Shown here one piece after another: positions 1 through 11,600 of a stretch of 64,000 nt of DNA. Each line of letters opens with the position of its first letter. Positions within the stretch are counted from its first letter, which is position 1. Location of the stretch: assembly GCF_048077055.1 (NCBI RefSeq), contig NZ_CP182236.1:124001-188000 (forward strand). The letters are read 5' to 3'. The DNA is from Egbenema bharatensis. Lineage in GTDB: Bacteria > Cyanobacteriota > Cyanobacteriia > Elainellales > Elainellaceae. A model generated the notes under the pieces. That model saw only the letters and a list, made by a program, of their open reading frames with translations, did not search any database and was not told the origin of the DNA. A program made the position numbers and the translations under genes.

Positions 1-339
1 TCAGCCGGGTGATTCCCTCCCTGCATCAATTCCAATTGGACACCCGATCGCCAACACGCAGATTTACATTTTGGATGGAATGGGACAACCTGTTCCGGTT
101 GGAGTGGTGGGTGAAATATATGTCGGTGGGGTGCAACTAGCGCAAGGGTATCTACGGCGACCAGAGTTGACGGCAGAGCGGTTTATTCCCAATCCATTCA
201 GCCTGGAATCAGGTGCGCGTCTGTATCGAACTGGGGATTTAGGGCGTTACTTAGCGGATGGCACGATCGAGTATCTGGGGCGGCTAGACCATCAGGTGAA
301 GCTCAGAGGGTTCCGCATTGAATTAGGCGAAATTGAAAG
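1..339 (+). repeat. Near-identical adenylation-domain segment, copy 1 (copy 2 at 12657-12995)
   Basis: Base 1 aligns with base 12657 and the match runs without gaps to base 339 (12995). There are only scattered mismatches, mostly around 194-216. Beyond this point the two genes diverge quickly. Such a sharp-edged block inside paralogous adenylation domains suggests recent duplication or gene conversion. The left edge is outside the window. Confidence 0.9.
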
Positions 340-994
340 CGCGTTAAATCAGCATTCAGCAATACAACAAGCCATTGTTGTAGCAATATTGCATGAAAAA
401 GCCGATCAGAAATTAGTTTCCTATATCGTTTTAGGTTCTGAATTACAGTCAGAATTATCAAATTCTTTGCAGCAACAAGATGATTTTAAGGCAGCAACGA
501 TTAGTGAGTTACGCCGCTTTTTACAATCTAAACTACCGAGTTACATGGTGCCTACTCTCTTTGTGCTGCTAGAGACTTTACCCCTCACGCCCAATGGGAA
601 GGTAGACCGACGATCGCTTCCTTTCCCCCAGGAAATCGATCGCCCAATTCATGAAATTTCTTATCAATCTCCTCAAACTGAATTAGAAAAAATGATTGTG
701 AGGCTCTGGCAAGATGTGCTACAAATCGATAGGATTGGTATTAACGATAATTTCTTTGATCTTGGAGGACATTCGTTAACGCTGGTTCAGATCAACAACC
801 AGTTACAAGTATTAATGCAGCGAACAATTCCGGTTGTTGAAATGTTTAAATACCCCACGATCAAATCTTTGGCAAGCTATTTAAATCAAGATAAAGCCGC
901 ATTGTTTCCATCCCAGCAGGTTCTAGACCGAGCGCAGAAACAAAAAGCCGCGATCGATCGGCGCAAACAACTAATGGGATACGGCAGAAAATAA
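2..994 (+). CDS. NRPS C-terminal end (partial): adenylation domain end plus PCP
   Basis: This is the 3' end of a non-ribosomal peptide synthetase whose start lies before the window; the frame is open from base 2. The visible part is the end of an adenylation domain: motif A7 (YRTGDLGRYL), A8 (LRGFRIELGEIE) and A10 (LTPNGKVDRRSLP). A peptidyl carrier domain follows, with its phosphopantetheine serine in LGGHSL (about base 767). The C-terminal tail is basic and helical (QKQKAAIDRRKQ), like the other two NRPSs here that hand over to a PKS. The first 339 bases are almost identical to part of the second adenylation domain of the NRPS at 5698-13620, so substrate choice may be the same, but the specificity pocket is outside the window. 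The next gene, a PKS, starts 26 bases after the stop. Confidence 0.93.
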   Translation, partial: QPGDSLPASIPIGHPIANTQIYILDGMGQPVPVGVVGEIYVGGVQLAQGYLRRPELTAERFIPNPFSLESGARLYRTGDLGRYLADGTIEYLGRLDHQVKLRGFRIELGEIESALNQHSAIQQAIVVAILHEKADQKLVSYIVLGSELQSELSNSLQQQDDFKAATISELRRFLQSKLPSYMVPTLFVLLETLPLTPNGKVDRRSLPFPQEIDRPIHEISYQSPQTELEKMIVRLWQDVLQIDRIGINDNFFDLGGHSLTLVQINNQLQVLMQRTIPVVEMFKYPTIKSLASYLNQDKAALFPSQQVLDRAQKQKAAIDRRKQLMGYGRK

Positions 995-1020
995 CACCTA
1001 AAAAAATAGAGGTTAAACCA

Positions 1021-4000
1021 ATGGAAGGAATTGCCATTGTTGGTATGGCGGGTCAATTTCCAGGAGCCAAGAATCTTGATCAATTTTGGCAGAATTTGCA
1101 GAATGGGGTTGAATCGATTGCCAGGTTCACTGATGAAGAATTATTGGCTTCAGGGGTTCCGCTCGATTCCTTAAAGTCTCCCAATTACGTTAAAGCAGGA
1201 TCTTTTCTGGAAGGAATTGATCAGTTTGATGCCGATTTTTTTGGGTTTAATCCGAAAGAAGCTGAAATTACCGATCCACAGCATCGACTTTTTCTGGAGT
1301 GTGCCTGGGAAGCTTTGGAAATGGCTGGCTACAATCCTGAAGTGTATGACGGTCGGATTGGTGCCTACGCGGGGGCAGGTTGGAATGGTTATTTATATAA
1401 AAATATTCGTTTAAATCAAGAACTGATTGAATCAGTTGGATTGCACCAAGCCCTAATTGGTAGCGACAAAGATTTTTTAACAACGCGGGTCTCCTATAAG
1501 CTCAATCTTAAAGGCCCCAGTATTGATGTGCAAACGGCTTGTTCTACTTCATTGGTCGCTGTTAATTTAGCCTGCCAAAGCTTGCTGAATTACCAATGTG
1601 ACATGGCATTAGCTGGCGGAATTAGCTTAACCATTCCGCAGAAGTCAGGCTATTCCTATCAAGAAGGTGGTATCTTATCACCCGATGGTCACTGTCGTGC
1701 CTTTGATGCCAACGCGCAGGGTACGGTTTTTGGCAGCGGTGTTGGGGTTGTAGTGCTGAAACGATTAGAAGAGGCGATCGCGGACGGTGACACCATTCAT
1801 GCTGTGATTAAAGGCTCGGCAGTCAACAATGATGGCTCGCTGAAAGTGGGATACACCGCTCCCAGCGTGGAGGGGCAGGCTGAAGTGATTTTGGAGGCGA
1901 TCGCCCTTGCAGACGTTTCTCCAGAGAGCATCAGCTATGTGGAAACGCATGGAACAGGAACTGCATTAGGTGATCCGATCGAAATTGCGGCACTGACTCA
2001 AGCGTTTCGGTCGGCTACAAACCGCACCGGATTTTGTGCGATCGGTTCTGTGAAAACAAATATTGGTCACTTAGACACGGCGGCTGGCATTGCTAGTTTA
2101 ATCAAAACGGTTCTGGCATTCAAACATCAACAAATTCCCCCCAGTCTTCATTTTGAGCAGCCCAACCCTCAAATTGATTTTCCCAATAGTCCCTTTTACG
2201 TGAATACGTCCCTCGCGGATTGGCACCGGAATGGAACACCGCGTCGTGCCGGTGTCAGTTCCTTTGGCATTGGTGGCACAAATGCCCATGTAGTTCTTGA
2301 AGAAGCCCCTGCCATTAAACGTTCTGGTTCTGCTCGCCCCTGGCAATTGTTACTGCTTTCAGCCAAAACTCAGTCGGCATTGGAAATGGTGACAACCAAT
2401 CTTGTCACTCACCTCAAACAACAGCCTGAATTACCGCTAGCAGATGTTGCCCATACCTTGCAAACGGGACGTAAAGCTTTTGAACATCGCCGAATGGTGG
2501 TTTGCCAAACCATTGATGAAGCTATCTCGCATTTGGACGCTTGCGACCCGCAGCATGTGATCACCCATGAGTTGAGTAAACCGGATTCAGGCGATCGTCC
2601 CGTTACGTTTTTGTTTCCCGGACAAGGTACTCAATATGTGGGAATGGGGCAGGAATTGTACAAAACAGAACCCGTATTTCGATCAAATCTGGATGAGTGC
2701 TGCGATCGGTTAAAAGATGAACTGAACTTAGATTTACGATCGCTCTTGTATCCTTCCACCGAACAACAGGAAGCCACTGCACAGCAATTGAAGCAGACAG
2801 CGATCGCGCAACCTGCTTTATTTGTGGTGGAATATGCTTTAGCGCAGTTGTGGATGAGTTGGGGAATTCAGCCTCAAGCTCTGATAGGACACAGCATTGG
2901 TGAATATGTCGCAGCCTGTTTGGCGGGGGTTTTTTCCCTGGAGGATGCTCTGTCTCTTGTGGTGGTTCGCGGTCGCCTAATGCAGCAGCAGCCCACCGGA
3001 GCTATGCTTTCTGTTCCCCTCTCGGCATCAGAAATCCAACCCTGGTTAAAGCCGGGTTTAGCTTTAGCTGCCAGTAATGCCCCTACCCTTTGTGTGATAT
3101 CCGGTTCTCATACTGCCATTAATGATTTGCACGATCGGTTGGCAAAAGAAGGAATTCAGAGCCGTTTATTACAAACCTCTCATGCCTTCCATTCCGACAT
3201 GATGGAGGGTGCAGTCGAACCCTTTCGAGCAGTCGCCAGCACAATAAAGCTGAATCCTCCTAACATCCCTTTGATTTCCAACGTTACAGGCACTTGGCTA
3301 ACATCTGATCAAGCAACCGATCCCAATTATTGGGCAAAGCAATTGCGCCACACGGTACGATTTGCCGATGGAATGACGGAGTTCAATCAAGAACCCAATC
3401 GTATCCTATTGGAAGTTGGTCCGGGGCGGACACTGAGTACGTTTGCCAAACAACATCCGGTGAGTGGGCAAGTGGTTCTCACCTCCTTACGGCATCCTCA
3501 TGATCAGCAATTCGATATGGCATTGATCTTGGATACGATCGGGCGGCTCTGGTTGCAGGGGGTTTCGATTGATTGGGGCAATTTCTATCAGCACGAACGT
3601 CGTCAACGGGTGCCCTTACCCACCTATCCCTTTGAGCGGCAACGCTATTGGATTGAGCCGCAACATGCACTCGAAATAGCCAGCCAGCGGTTACTTCCAA
3701 CCAGACGTAAGCCTGACTTAGCTGATTGGTTTTATGTCCCTTCATGGCAGCGTACCCCACTACCATCTAGCGCAGCGCAAAACCGATCGGAGAATTCTGG
3801 CTGGCTCGTTTTTGTAGATACCTGTGGTGTTGCATCACAAATTGCTCATCATCTGGAACAAATGGGGCAAACGGTAATCACCGTGGAAATTGGGGAGCAA
3901 TTCGCGCAGGTCAACGATCGCGCTTATGTTCTCAATCCCCAGCAGCAGCAGGACTATGATCTCTTGCTGCAAAAAATGCGATCGCTGCCTCAACCGCCAC

Positions 4001-5646
4001 AGCGAGTCTTACACTGTTGGGGGATTACCTCTAATCTAGAATCATCTTCAACGGCGCACCTTTCTCTAAAAGCGTTTGAAACCTATCAGTCCTATGGATT
4101 CTATAGCCTGATTTTTCTGGTGAAAGCCCTTGATAGACAGCGCGTTCATCACCCTCTGCCGATCGCTGTCGTGACCAATCACCTGCATGACGTGATTGGA
4201 ACTGAAGCGTTGGTTCCTGAAAAGGCGACGGTGCTAGGGGCTTGTAAAACGATTTCCCAAGAGTATCCCCATTTGACGTGCCAGAGTATTGACATCCTAC
4301 TGCCGTCCACGGGTCCACTTCAGGAAAGCTCGCCCATCAATTACCTACTAGCGGAACTGTTCACACCAAGAAATGAAACAGTGGCTTACCGAGGTTCCCA
4401 CCGATGGGTTCAAACCTTTGAACCATTTCGTTTACCAGAGACAACCCAACATTATCCTCGCTTCAAAACGCAGGGAACTTATCTTATTGCAGGTGAATTA
4501 GAGAATAGTTTGGGATGGATCTATGCTGAAATGTTGATTGAGAATTTCCAGGCTCAGGTTGCACTGGTTGGACGTATTGGCATTCCAGAACGTCATGTTT
4601 GGGAAACATGGCTGGCAAGCCACGATAAGACTGATCCCATCAGTCGCCGTATCTGTCAATTACAAAAGCTTGAAGCGACAGGTGTTCAACTCACGCTGCT
4701 TGAAGTGGATATCGTCGATTCAACTCAGTTTCGGGCAGCAATCGATCGAGTCTCTGAACAGTTTGGTGCCATTCATGGCGTGATTTACGTTAGCCCGATG
4801 AGTACGGTTGAATCTGCTTGCGCGATTCAACAACTCGATCGCCAGCATTGGGAACATCACTTTTACAGCAAAGTTAGAGGATTGGCAACGTTAGCAGAAG
4901 TATTACCAGACTCGATCGATTTCTGTTTGGTGCAATCCTCACTTTCATCTGTTGTGGGAGGATTAGGGCTGTCCGCTTACTCGGCGGCAAATTTGTTTCT
5001 GGATGCTTTCATTGCTCAACAGAATCAAGCTCGTTCCGTTCCTTGGTTGTGCCTCAATTGGGATGTTTGTCAGCTTGAACCGCCTGACTCAACCAACCAA
5101 AGAGCAGGACTGGCAGATTTTGCCATAAGCCCCACAGAGATTTGGCAGCTGACTCAAAGGGCGATGTCCCACAACCGCACTGGACAAGTTATTGTATCCC
5201 CCTTAGATTTGCAAGTAAGGCTGGAGCAATCCATGCTGTCTCATCCTGTTCAGCCAATTGAATCGCCTCATATCGCAGAGACAGGTTCCAAGCACACCAG
5301 ACCCAATTTACACAGTACATATGTCGCACCGAGCAATGAAATCGAAGCAGCGATCGCCACAATCTGGCAACAACTTCTAGGTCTAGAGCAGGTTGGTATT
5401 CACGACAACTTTTTTGATTTAGGTGGTCATTCTTTGTTGGCTGTGCAAGTGACATCGCGGCTGCGTGAGGTCTTTCAAGTCGAGTTGCCCTTGAAAACAA
5501 TTTTGTTTGATGCCCCCACGGTGGCTGGACTCGCGACGGTCATTGCCGGAATGCAGCCCAATACAACAGAAATTGATCGGATGAACCAGCTATTAACAGA
5601 AATCGAAAAGCTTTCCCCCGAAGAGATTCAGGCAAGACTTTCTTAG
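1021..5646 (+). CDS. Type I polyketide synthase, KS-AT-(inactive KR)-ACP
   Basis: A 1541-residue modular PKS. The ketosynthase is at about residues 1-430, with active cysteine in TACSTSL (about 173) and histidines in THGTGT and NIGHLD. The acyltransferase (about 528-830) has GHSIGEY and the HAFHS motif expected for malonyl-CoA. A ketoreductase-like domain (about 1150-1346) follows. The ACP has LGGHSL (about 1470). The KR keeps the SS, Y and N positions, but its NADPH motif reads GELENSLG instead of GGLGxxG, and the usual HAAG is YVSPM, so beta-keto reduction is unlikely. The acidic C-terminal tail (LSPEEIQARL) resembles PKS-to-NRPS docking helices. The start has a GAGG ribosome site eight bases upstream. 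It should add a malonyl unit to the chain from the preceding NRPS and leave a beta-ketone (inference). Confidence 0.95.
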   Translation: MEGIAIVGMAGQFPGAKNLDQFWQNLQNGVESIARFTDEELLASGVPLDSLKSPNYVKAGSFLEGIDQFDADFFGFNPKEAEITDPQHRLFLECAWEALEMAGYNPEVYDGRIGAYAGAGWNGYLYKNIRLNQELIESVGLHQALIGSDKDFLTTRVSYKLNLKGPSIDVQTACSTSLVAVNLACQSLLNYQCDMALAGGISLTIPQKSGYSYQEGGILSPDGHCRAFDANAQGTVFGSGVGVVVLKRLEEAIADGDTIHAVIKGSAVNNDGSLKVGYTAPSVEGQAEVILEAIALADVSPESISYVETHGTGTALGDPIEIAALTQAFRSATNRTGFCAIGSVKTNIGHLDTAAGIASLIKTVLAFKHQQIPPSLHFEQPNPQIDFPNSPFYVNTSLADWHRNGTPRRAGVSSFGIGGTNAHVVLEEAPAIKRSGSARPWQLLLLSAKTQSALEMVTTNLVTHLKQQPELPLADVAHTLQTGRKAFEHRRMVVCQTIDEAISHLDACDPQHVITHELSKPDSGDRPVTFLFPGQGTQYVGMGQELYKTEPVFRSNLDECCDRLKDELNLDLRSLLYPSTEQQEATAQQLKQTAIAQPALFVVEYALAQLWMSWGIQPQALIGHSIGEYVAACLAGVFSLEDALSLVVVRGRLMQQQPTGAMLSVPLSASEIQPWLKPGLALAASNAPTLCVISGSHTAINDLHDRLAKEGIQSRLLQTSHAFHSDMMEGAVEPFRAVASTIKLNPPNIPLISNVTGTWLTSDQATDPNYWAKQLRHTVRFADGMTEFNQEPNRILLEVGPGRTLSTFAKQHPVSGQVVLTSLRHPHDQQFDMALILDTIGRLWLQGVSIDWGNFYQHERRQRVPLPTYPFERQRYWIEPQHALEIASQRLLPTRRKPDLADWFYVPSWQRTPLPSSAAQNRSENSGWLVFVDTCGVASQIAHHLEQMGQTVITVEIGEQFAQVNDRAYVLNPQQQQDYDLLLQKMRSLPQPPQRVLHCWGITSNLESSSTAHLSLKAFETYQSYGFYSLIFLVKALDRQRVHHPLPIAVVTNHLHDVIGTEALVPEKATVLGACKTISQEYPHLTCQSIDILLPSTGPLQESSPINYLLAELFTPRNETVAYRGSHRWVQTFEPFRLPETTQHYPRFKTQGTYLIAGELENSLGWIYAEMLIENFQAQVALVGRIGIPERHVWETWLASHDKTDPISRRICQLQKLEATGVQLTLLEVDIVDSTQFRAAIDRVSEQFGAIHGVIYVSPMSTVESACAIQQLDRQHWEHHFYSKVRGLATLAEVLPDSIDFCLVQSSLSSVVGGLGLSAYSAANLFLDAFIAQQNQARSVPWLCLNWDVCQLEPPDSTNQRAGLADFAISPTEIWQLTQRAMSHNRTGQVIVSPLDLQVRLEQSMLSHPVQPIESPHIAETGSKHTRPNLHSTYVAPSNEIEAAIATIWQQLLGLEQVGIHDNFFDLGGHSLLAVQVTSRLREVFQVELPLKTILFDAPTVAGLATVIAGMQPNTTEIDRMNQLLTEIEKLSPEEIQARLS

Positions 5647-5697
5647 CGACCCCACTAGCAACCCTAATTTAGCCAGTATTGAACGAGCAAAAAGCAT

Positions 5698-8600
5698 ATG
5701 AATGATTTTGCGAAACGAATTGCAGCCCTTTCTCCAGAACAGCGATCGCTTTTAGATCGGCAATTAAAACAGCAAGGGTTACAACTTCCGAAGACCCAAA
5801 CCATTCCCAATCGGGAAAAAAATGAGGCATTGCCGTTATCCTTTGCTCAACAACGGTTATGGTTCCTCGAACAACTGGAACCCGGTAGCCCTTTCTACAA
5901 CCATCCTGCTGCTGTGAATTTAACGGGAGCATTGAATATCGCGGTGCTGGAGCAAAGCTTCAATGAAATCGTGCGTCGCCACGAAGTACTTCGTACAACC
6001 TTTATGCTAGCTGGGGAAGAGCCTGTTCAGGTCATCCAGCCAACCTTAATGTTGAACTTGCCGTTGATTGATCTGCGAGAACTCTCTGAAACCGATCGAA
6101 CGCAAGAAGTCCAGGTTCTTGCGGCTCAGGAAGCCCGGTGCCCCTTTGATTTAGTAAAAGGGCCTCTGCTACGAGGCACGCTTTTACGACTTGGTGAGGC
6201 AGAATATTTGCTGCTATTCACTATGCATCACATTATTTCTGATGGTTGGTCTAGGGGGGTGCTTATCCGTGAACTGGCAGCACTCTACGAAGCCTTTGCA
6301 GACGGGAAACCCTCACCGCTTCCAGAATTACCCATTCAATATGGAGATTTTGCCGTTTGGCAGCGACAGTGGCTACAAGGGGAGGTCTTAGAAGCTCAAA
6401 AAGATTACTGGAAACAAAAATTGGGGGGTTCTCTACCCGTTTTGCAACTGCCAACGGATTACTCTCGCCCTGCGATTCAATCGTACAAAGGCAAAAAGTA
6501 TTCCTTTACCCTCTCTAAAACTTTAACGACTGCATTAAAGTCCCTCAGCCAGCAAGCCGAAGCAACTTTGTTTATGACTTTGCTGGCTGCGTTCAAAGCC
6601 CTAATCTACCGCTACACCGAAGAACAAGACATTATTGTTGGAACTGCGGTAGCCAATCGGAATTTTTCAGAGCTTGAACAATTAATTGGTTTTTTGGTCA
6701 ACACGTTAGTGCTGCGAACGGATGTGGGCGAAAACCCCAGTTTCCTTGATTTGCTGAGGCGTGTGAGACAAACAACTTTAGATGCCTATAATCACCAGGA
6801 TTTGCCCTTTGACAAGTTGGTTGAGGAAATTCAGCCAGAGCGGAATCTGAGCCATAACCCGCTTTTTCAAATCTGGTTTGCGCTGAATAATACTCCTGTG
6901 CCATCCCTAAAAATTGGGGAACTGGAAATGAGCATCTCCAAGGTAGACAGCGCGACAGCTCAGTTTGATTTAAGCCTTGATATGGTGGAACAGCAGGAAG
7001 AGCTGCTTGGCATATGGGAATATAACAGTGATTTGTTTACTGTAGACACGATCCGTCGTCTGACAGAGCATTTTCAAACACTGCTCGCTGGGATTGTGGC
7101 GAATCCAGAAAGCTGCCTGTCAGATTTGCCCCTTTTAACCGATGCACAAAAACAGCAATTACAAACAGCATTTTGCCAATCCCAAATTCATGCCCAAATT
7201 CATGATTTTTCAATTAATCGCTTTCAGATTGATCGATGTCTGCATCAGTTGTTTGAAGAACAGGTCAAGCGCTCGCCTGATGCGGTAGCTGTGGTGAGTC
7301 AAAAGGAACAGTTAAGCTACCGGGAGTTGAATCAGCGGGCGAATCAACTCGCATATTACCTGCAAATGCAAGGGTTGCGATCGGAAGCATTAGTAGGTTT
7401 ATTCATAGAGAAATCATCAACTGCGATTGTTGGCATCCTTGGCATTCTAAAAGCGGGTGGAGCTTATTTGCCACTTGATCCGACCCATCCGTCAGAACGA
7501 CTTGCTGCCATGCTAGAAGACGCTCAGGTGAATGTCCTTTTAACAGAAACAGTATTACTTCCAAGACAACCAGAGTATGCTGGAAAGGTCATTTATCTAG
7601 ACACGGATTGGGAGGCGATCGCCCACAACTCCACAGAAAATCTAGCTTGCCAAATCAGTACTGAAAACCTGGCTTATGTCCTTTACACCTCTGGTTCTAC
7701 TGGCAAACCGAAAGGAGTTTGCTGTTGCCATCGTGGTGTAACCAATTTGTTGGCGGATATTGAAAGCCGTCAACCCTTAGCAGAGGGTGCTCGCTGTAGC
7801 CTGTGGACTCATCTAACGTTTGATGTTTCAGTGTATGAGATGTTCTCAGCCCTCCTTGCTGGCGGTACACTGCATATTGTTCCGGAGAATATTCGAGCAG
7901 ATGCAACTGCTTTGCTGCAATGGTGTAGTGACCATAAAATTCAAAGTGCGTATTTGCCCCCATTTGCGCTGAATCCGCTGGAAAATTGGCTCAGTCAAAA
8001 CCAACTCAGACAAAACCAACAACCGCTCTGTTTGCAGCGATTACTTGTCGGCGTTGAACCCATTTCAGAACAATTGTTGATATCGATCAGTCAAAGCATC
8101 CCAGGATTGCAAGTGATCAATGGCTATGGCCCAACAGAAGCGACCATCTGTGCAACTTTATATACTGTAAACCCTCAAGTTGTTGCTGAAAGAAATACAC
8201 CCATTGGTCGTCCGGTGCAAAATACTGAAATCTATCTATTAGATCAGAATTTACAGCTTGTTCCGATCGGAGTTCCTGGGGAAATTTACATTGGAGGAGC
8301 AGGATTGGCGCGGGGTTATCTCGATCGTCCAGATTTAACAAAAGAGAGATTTATTTTATGGAATGGGGAAAAACGATTATATAAAACGGGCGATAAAGCC
8401 AAATTTTTGCCAGATGGTAATCTTGAATTTCTTGGAAGATTGGATTATCAAGTCAAGCTCAGGGGATTCCGGATTGAACCAGGAGAAATTGAAGCAGCTC
8501 TTCGCCAACATCCTGATGTCAATGAGGCTGTGGTTATTGTCAGAGAAGATGCGCCTGGAAACCAACGCTTGGTTGCGTATTATGTCGAGAATGCCCAAGC

Positions 8601-11600
8601 GCAAAATAATCAGGAGCAAAACAGCCAACAACTGTCACCCGAACAGACCCAAACCGATTTGGCAGACTCGGATATTCAACACGTATCCCAATTAGAAAAT
8701 ATTTATGATCAGTTTTACAGCTGGGAATTTTCTCAAATTGATCCGTCGATTAATTTAAGAGTCTGGACGAGCCGTTATACTAATCAACCATTACCAGAAG
8801 TAGAAATTCTTGAATGTGTTAACAATACCGTTGAGCGAGTTCTTGATCTGAAACCGAGTCACGTCTTAGAAATCGGTTGTGGCACGGGTTTATTACTGAC
8901 CAGAATTGCACCTCATTGTCAGCATTACTGTGGTATTGATATTTCCAATGCAGCACTGAATTATCTTCAACAACAAATCAATTCAAAACCGGAAATTGTG
9001 GAGAAAGTGACCTTGTTGCAGGGTATGGCTCACCAATTACCGGACATAGAACCTCACAAATTTGACACGATTATTCTCAATGAAACTATTCAAAATTTTC
9101 CCAGCATTCATTATTTGGTGCAGGTGTTAACTCATCTGGTTGAAGTGGTTAAACCTAGAGGTCACATTTTTGTGGGAGGTGTTCGCAGTCTACCCTTACT
9201 GGAAACATTTCATGCCTGGGTGCAACTGCATCAAGCCGTTGGTGAACTCAGTCAAGCCGAACTGCGGCAGCGTATCCAGAAGAATTTGCTGACAGATAAT
9301 GAACTGGTAATAGACCCTAACTTCTTTAAGGCTTTACAACAGTCTTTACCAAACATTAGCCAGGTTCAAGTCCAACTTAAGGGAGGTCGGCATCACAACG
9401 AACTCACAAAATTTAAGTACGATGTGACGATCGATGTAGGCACTGAGGTGCAACAACCAACCCATATTGTATGGATGGACTGGCAAACATTGGGATTGAA
9501 TGTTGATGCAATTCGTCAATTATTGCGCGAAGAAGATTCTGAAATTTTAGGAATTACGCATATCCCGAATGCTCGTTTGGTGACAGAAGTAAAACTCTTA
9601 GAGTTAATCAACACGAATGAGCAAAGCCACACGGTTGCTGAATTCCAGGAAATTTTGCATTCCAATAGAAATGAGGGTGTAGATCCAGAAACATTATGGG
9701 CTTTAAGCTGTGAATTCCCTTACGCTGTACAACTCAGCTGGTCTGGTTCAGGGCATACCGGTGATTACGATGCAGTATTTGTGCGGCAAGATGCAGAAGG
9801 ACAAACACCTCAAGTTGTTATTCCTATTGCTAAAGATGAGTCGATTCGTATTCAATCCTGGAGCGACTATACCAACGTACCCCTACAAAAAAATCAAGAA
9901 CGCAAGCTGAGGCTCAATTTGCGCGAGTTTCTAGATCGTAACCTGCCGGATTATATGATTCCTGCTGCTTTTGTGCCCCTGGAGGCACTACCATTTACAC
10001 CAAATGGTAAATTAGACCGTCGAGCTTTGCCAGTACCGGAAGCCACCCTAACGCTATCTGAATCAGAGTTTGTAGCTCCTTCCACGCCCATTGAAGAAAT
10101 TCTGGTCGGGATCTGGACAGAGGTGTTGGGGATTGAAGATATCAGTGTTAACGATAATTTCTTTGCATTAGGAGGGCATTCCCTCACCGCAACTCGTGTA
10201 ATTTCTCAAATCCGAAACGTATTTCAAATTGAACTACCTTTACGCTGTATTTTTGAAGAGCCAACTATTGCTGGGCTGGCTCAAACGATCGAGCAAATCA
10301 CCCCAGAAGCAAAGAGGGACGTGCAGCCGATCGCCCGTGTTTCCCGTCAGCAAGCGTTGCCCCTCTCGTTTGCTCAGCAGCGGCTATGGTTCCTCGCCCA
10401 GTTAGAACCCAATAGCCCGTTTTACAATATGCCAGCCGCCATTTCCCTGCAAGGATCTTTGAACATCACTGCCCTGAAACAGAGCTTGCATGAAGTGCTT
10501 CGTCGCCATGAAATCCTACGAACTGCTTTTCAATCAGGGCAGGGGAACCCTAAACAAGTCATCTCATGGAAAATTGTCCTGGAATTGCCTTTGATTGACC
10601 TCAGTGAACTACCAGAATCGGCGCAAAATCCAACCGTTAAGCAACTGGTGCAGATGGAAGCTCAACGCCCTTTTGCGATCGATGTGGCTCCTTTGCTGCG
10701 GGTGAAATTGCTTCGTCTGGGGAGCGAAACGCATGTCTTGCTATTCACTCTGCATCATATTGTCTCGGATGGGTGGTCGATCGGTGTATTAGTACGAGAA
10801 GTGGCGGCACTCTATCAAGCTTCCTGCCAGGGAGTGCGCTCGCCCTTGCCTGAGTTGCCCATTCAGTATGTGGACTTTGCTGCCTGGCAGCGACAGTGGT
10901 TGCAGGGAGAGGTCTTGCAGCAGCAACAGCACTATTGGCAACAGCAGTTGGCAGGTGCTCCGGCTGTGTTGGAATTGCCAACCGACCATCCCCGTCCAGC
11001 AATCCAGACTTTCCAGGGGACGACCTTTGCCTTTGCCGTTTCACCAAAACTGACGAAAGCCCTCAAGCAGTTGAGTCGGCAGAATGGCTGTACATTGTTC
11101 ATGACCCTGCTGGCTGCCTTTCAGGTGGTGTTGGCTCGCTACAGTAGGCAGGATGACATTGTGGTCGGTTCGCCCATTGCCAATCGCAATCGATCGGAAG
11201 TGGAAGGTTTGATTGGTTTCTTTGTCAATACATTGGTTTTACGGACTTCCCTGGCTGGTCGTCCCTCATTCCGTGAGGTTTTGCAACGGGTCAGAGCGGT
11301 GACATTGGGAGCCTATGCCCATCAGGATGTGCCATTTGAGCAGCTAGTGGAACTGCTTCAGCCTCAGCGCAGTTTGAGCTATACACCGTTGTTTCAGGTA
11401 ATGTTCATTTTGCAGAATGCACCAGCAGAAACGTTGCAGTTACCCGGATTGAGTTTGGAGTTTCTGGCAGCAGAAAGTGATACAGCCAAGTTTGACTTGA
11501 CGTTGTCAATGGAAGAAATGGATGCAGGGCTACTGGGACGATTCGAGTACCGCACTGATTTGTTTGAAGAAGCCACTGTTGAGCGGATGGTAACTCACCT

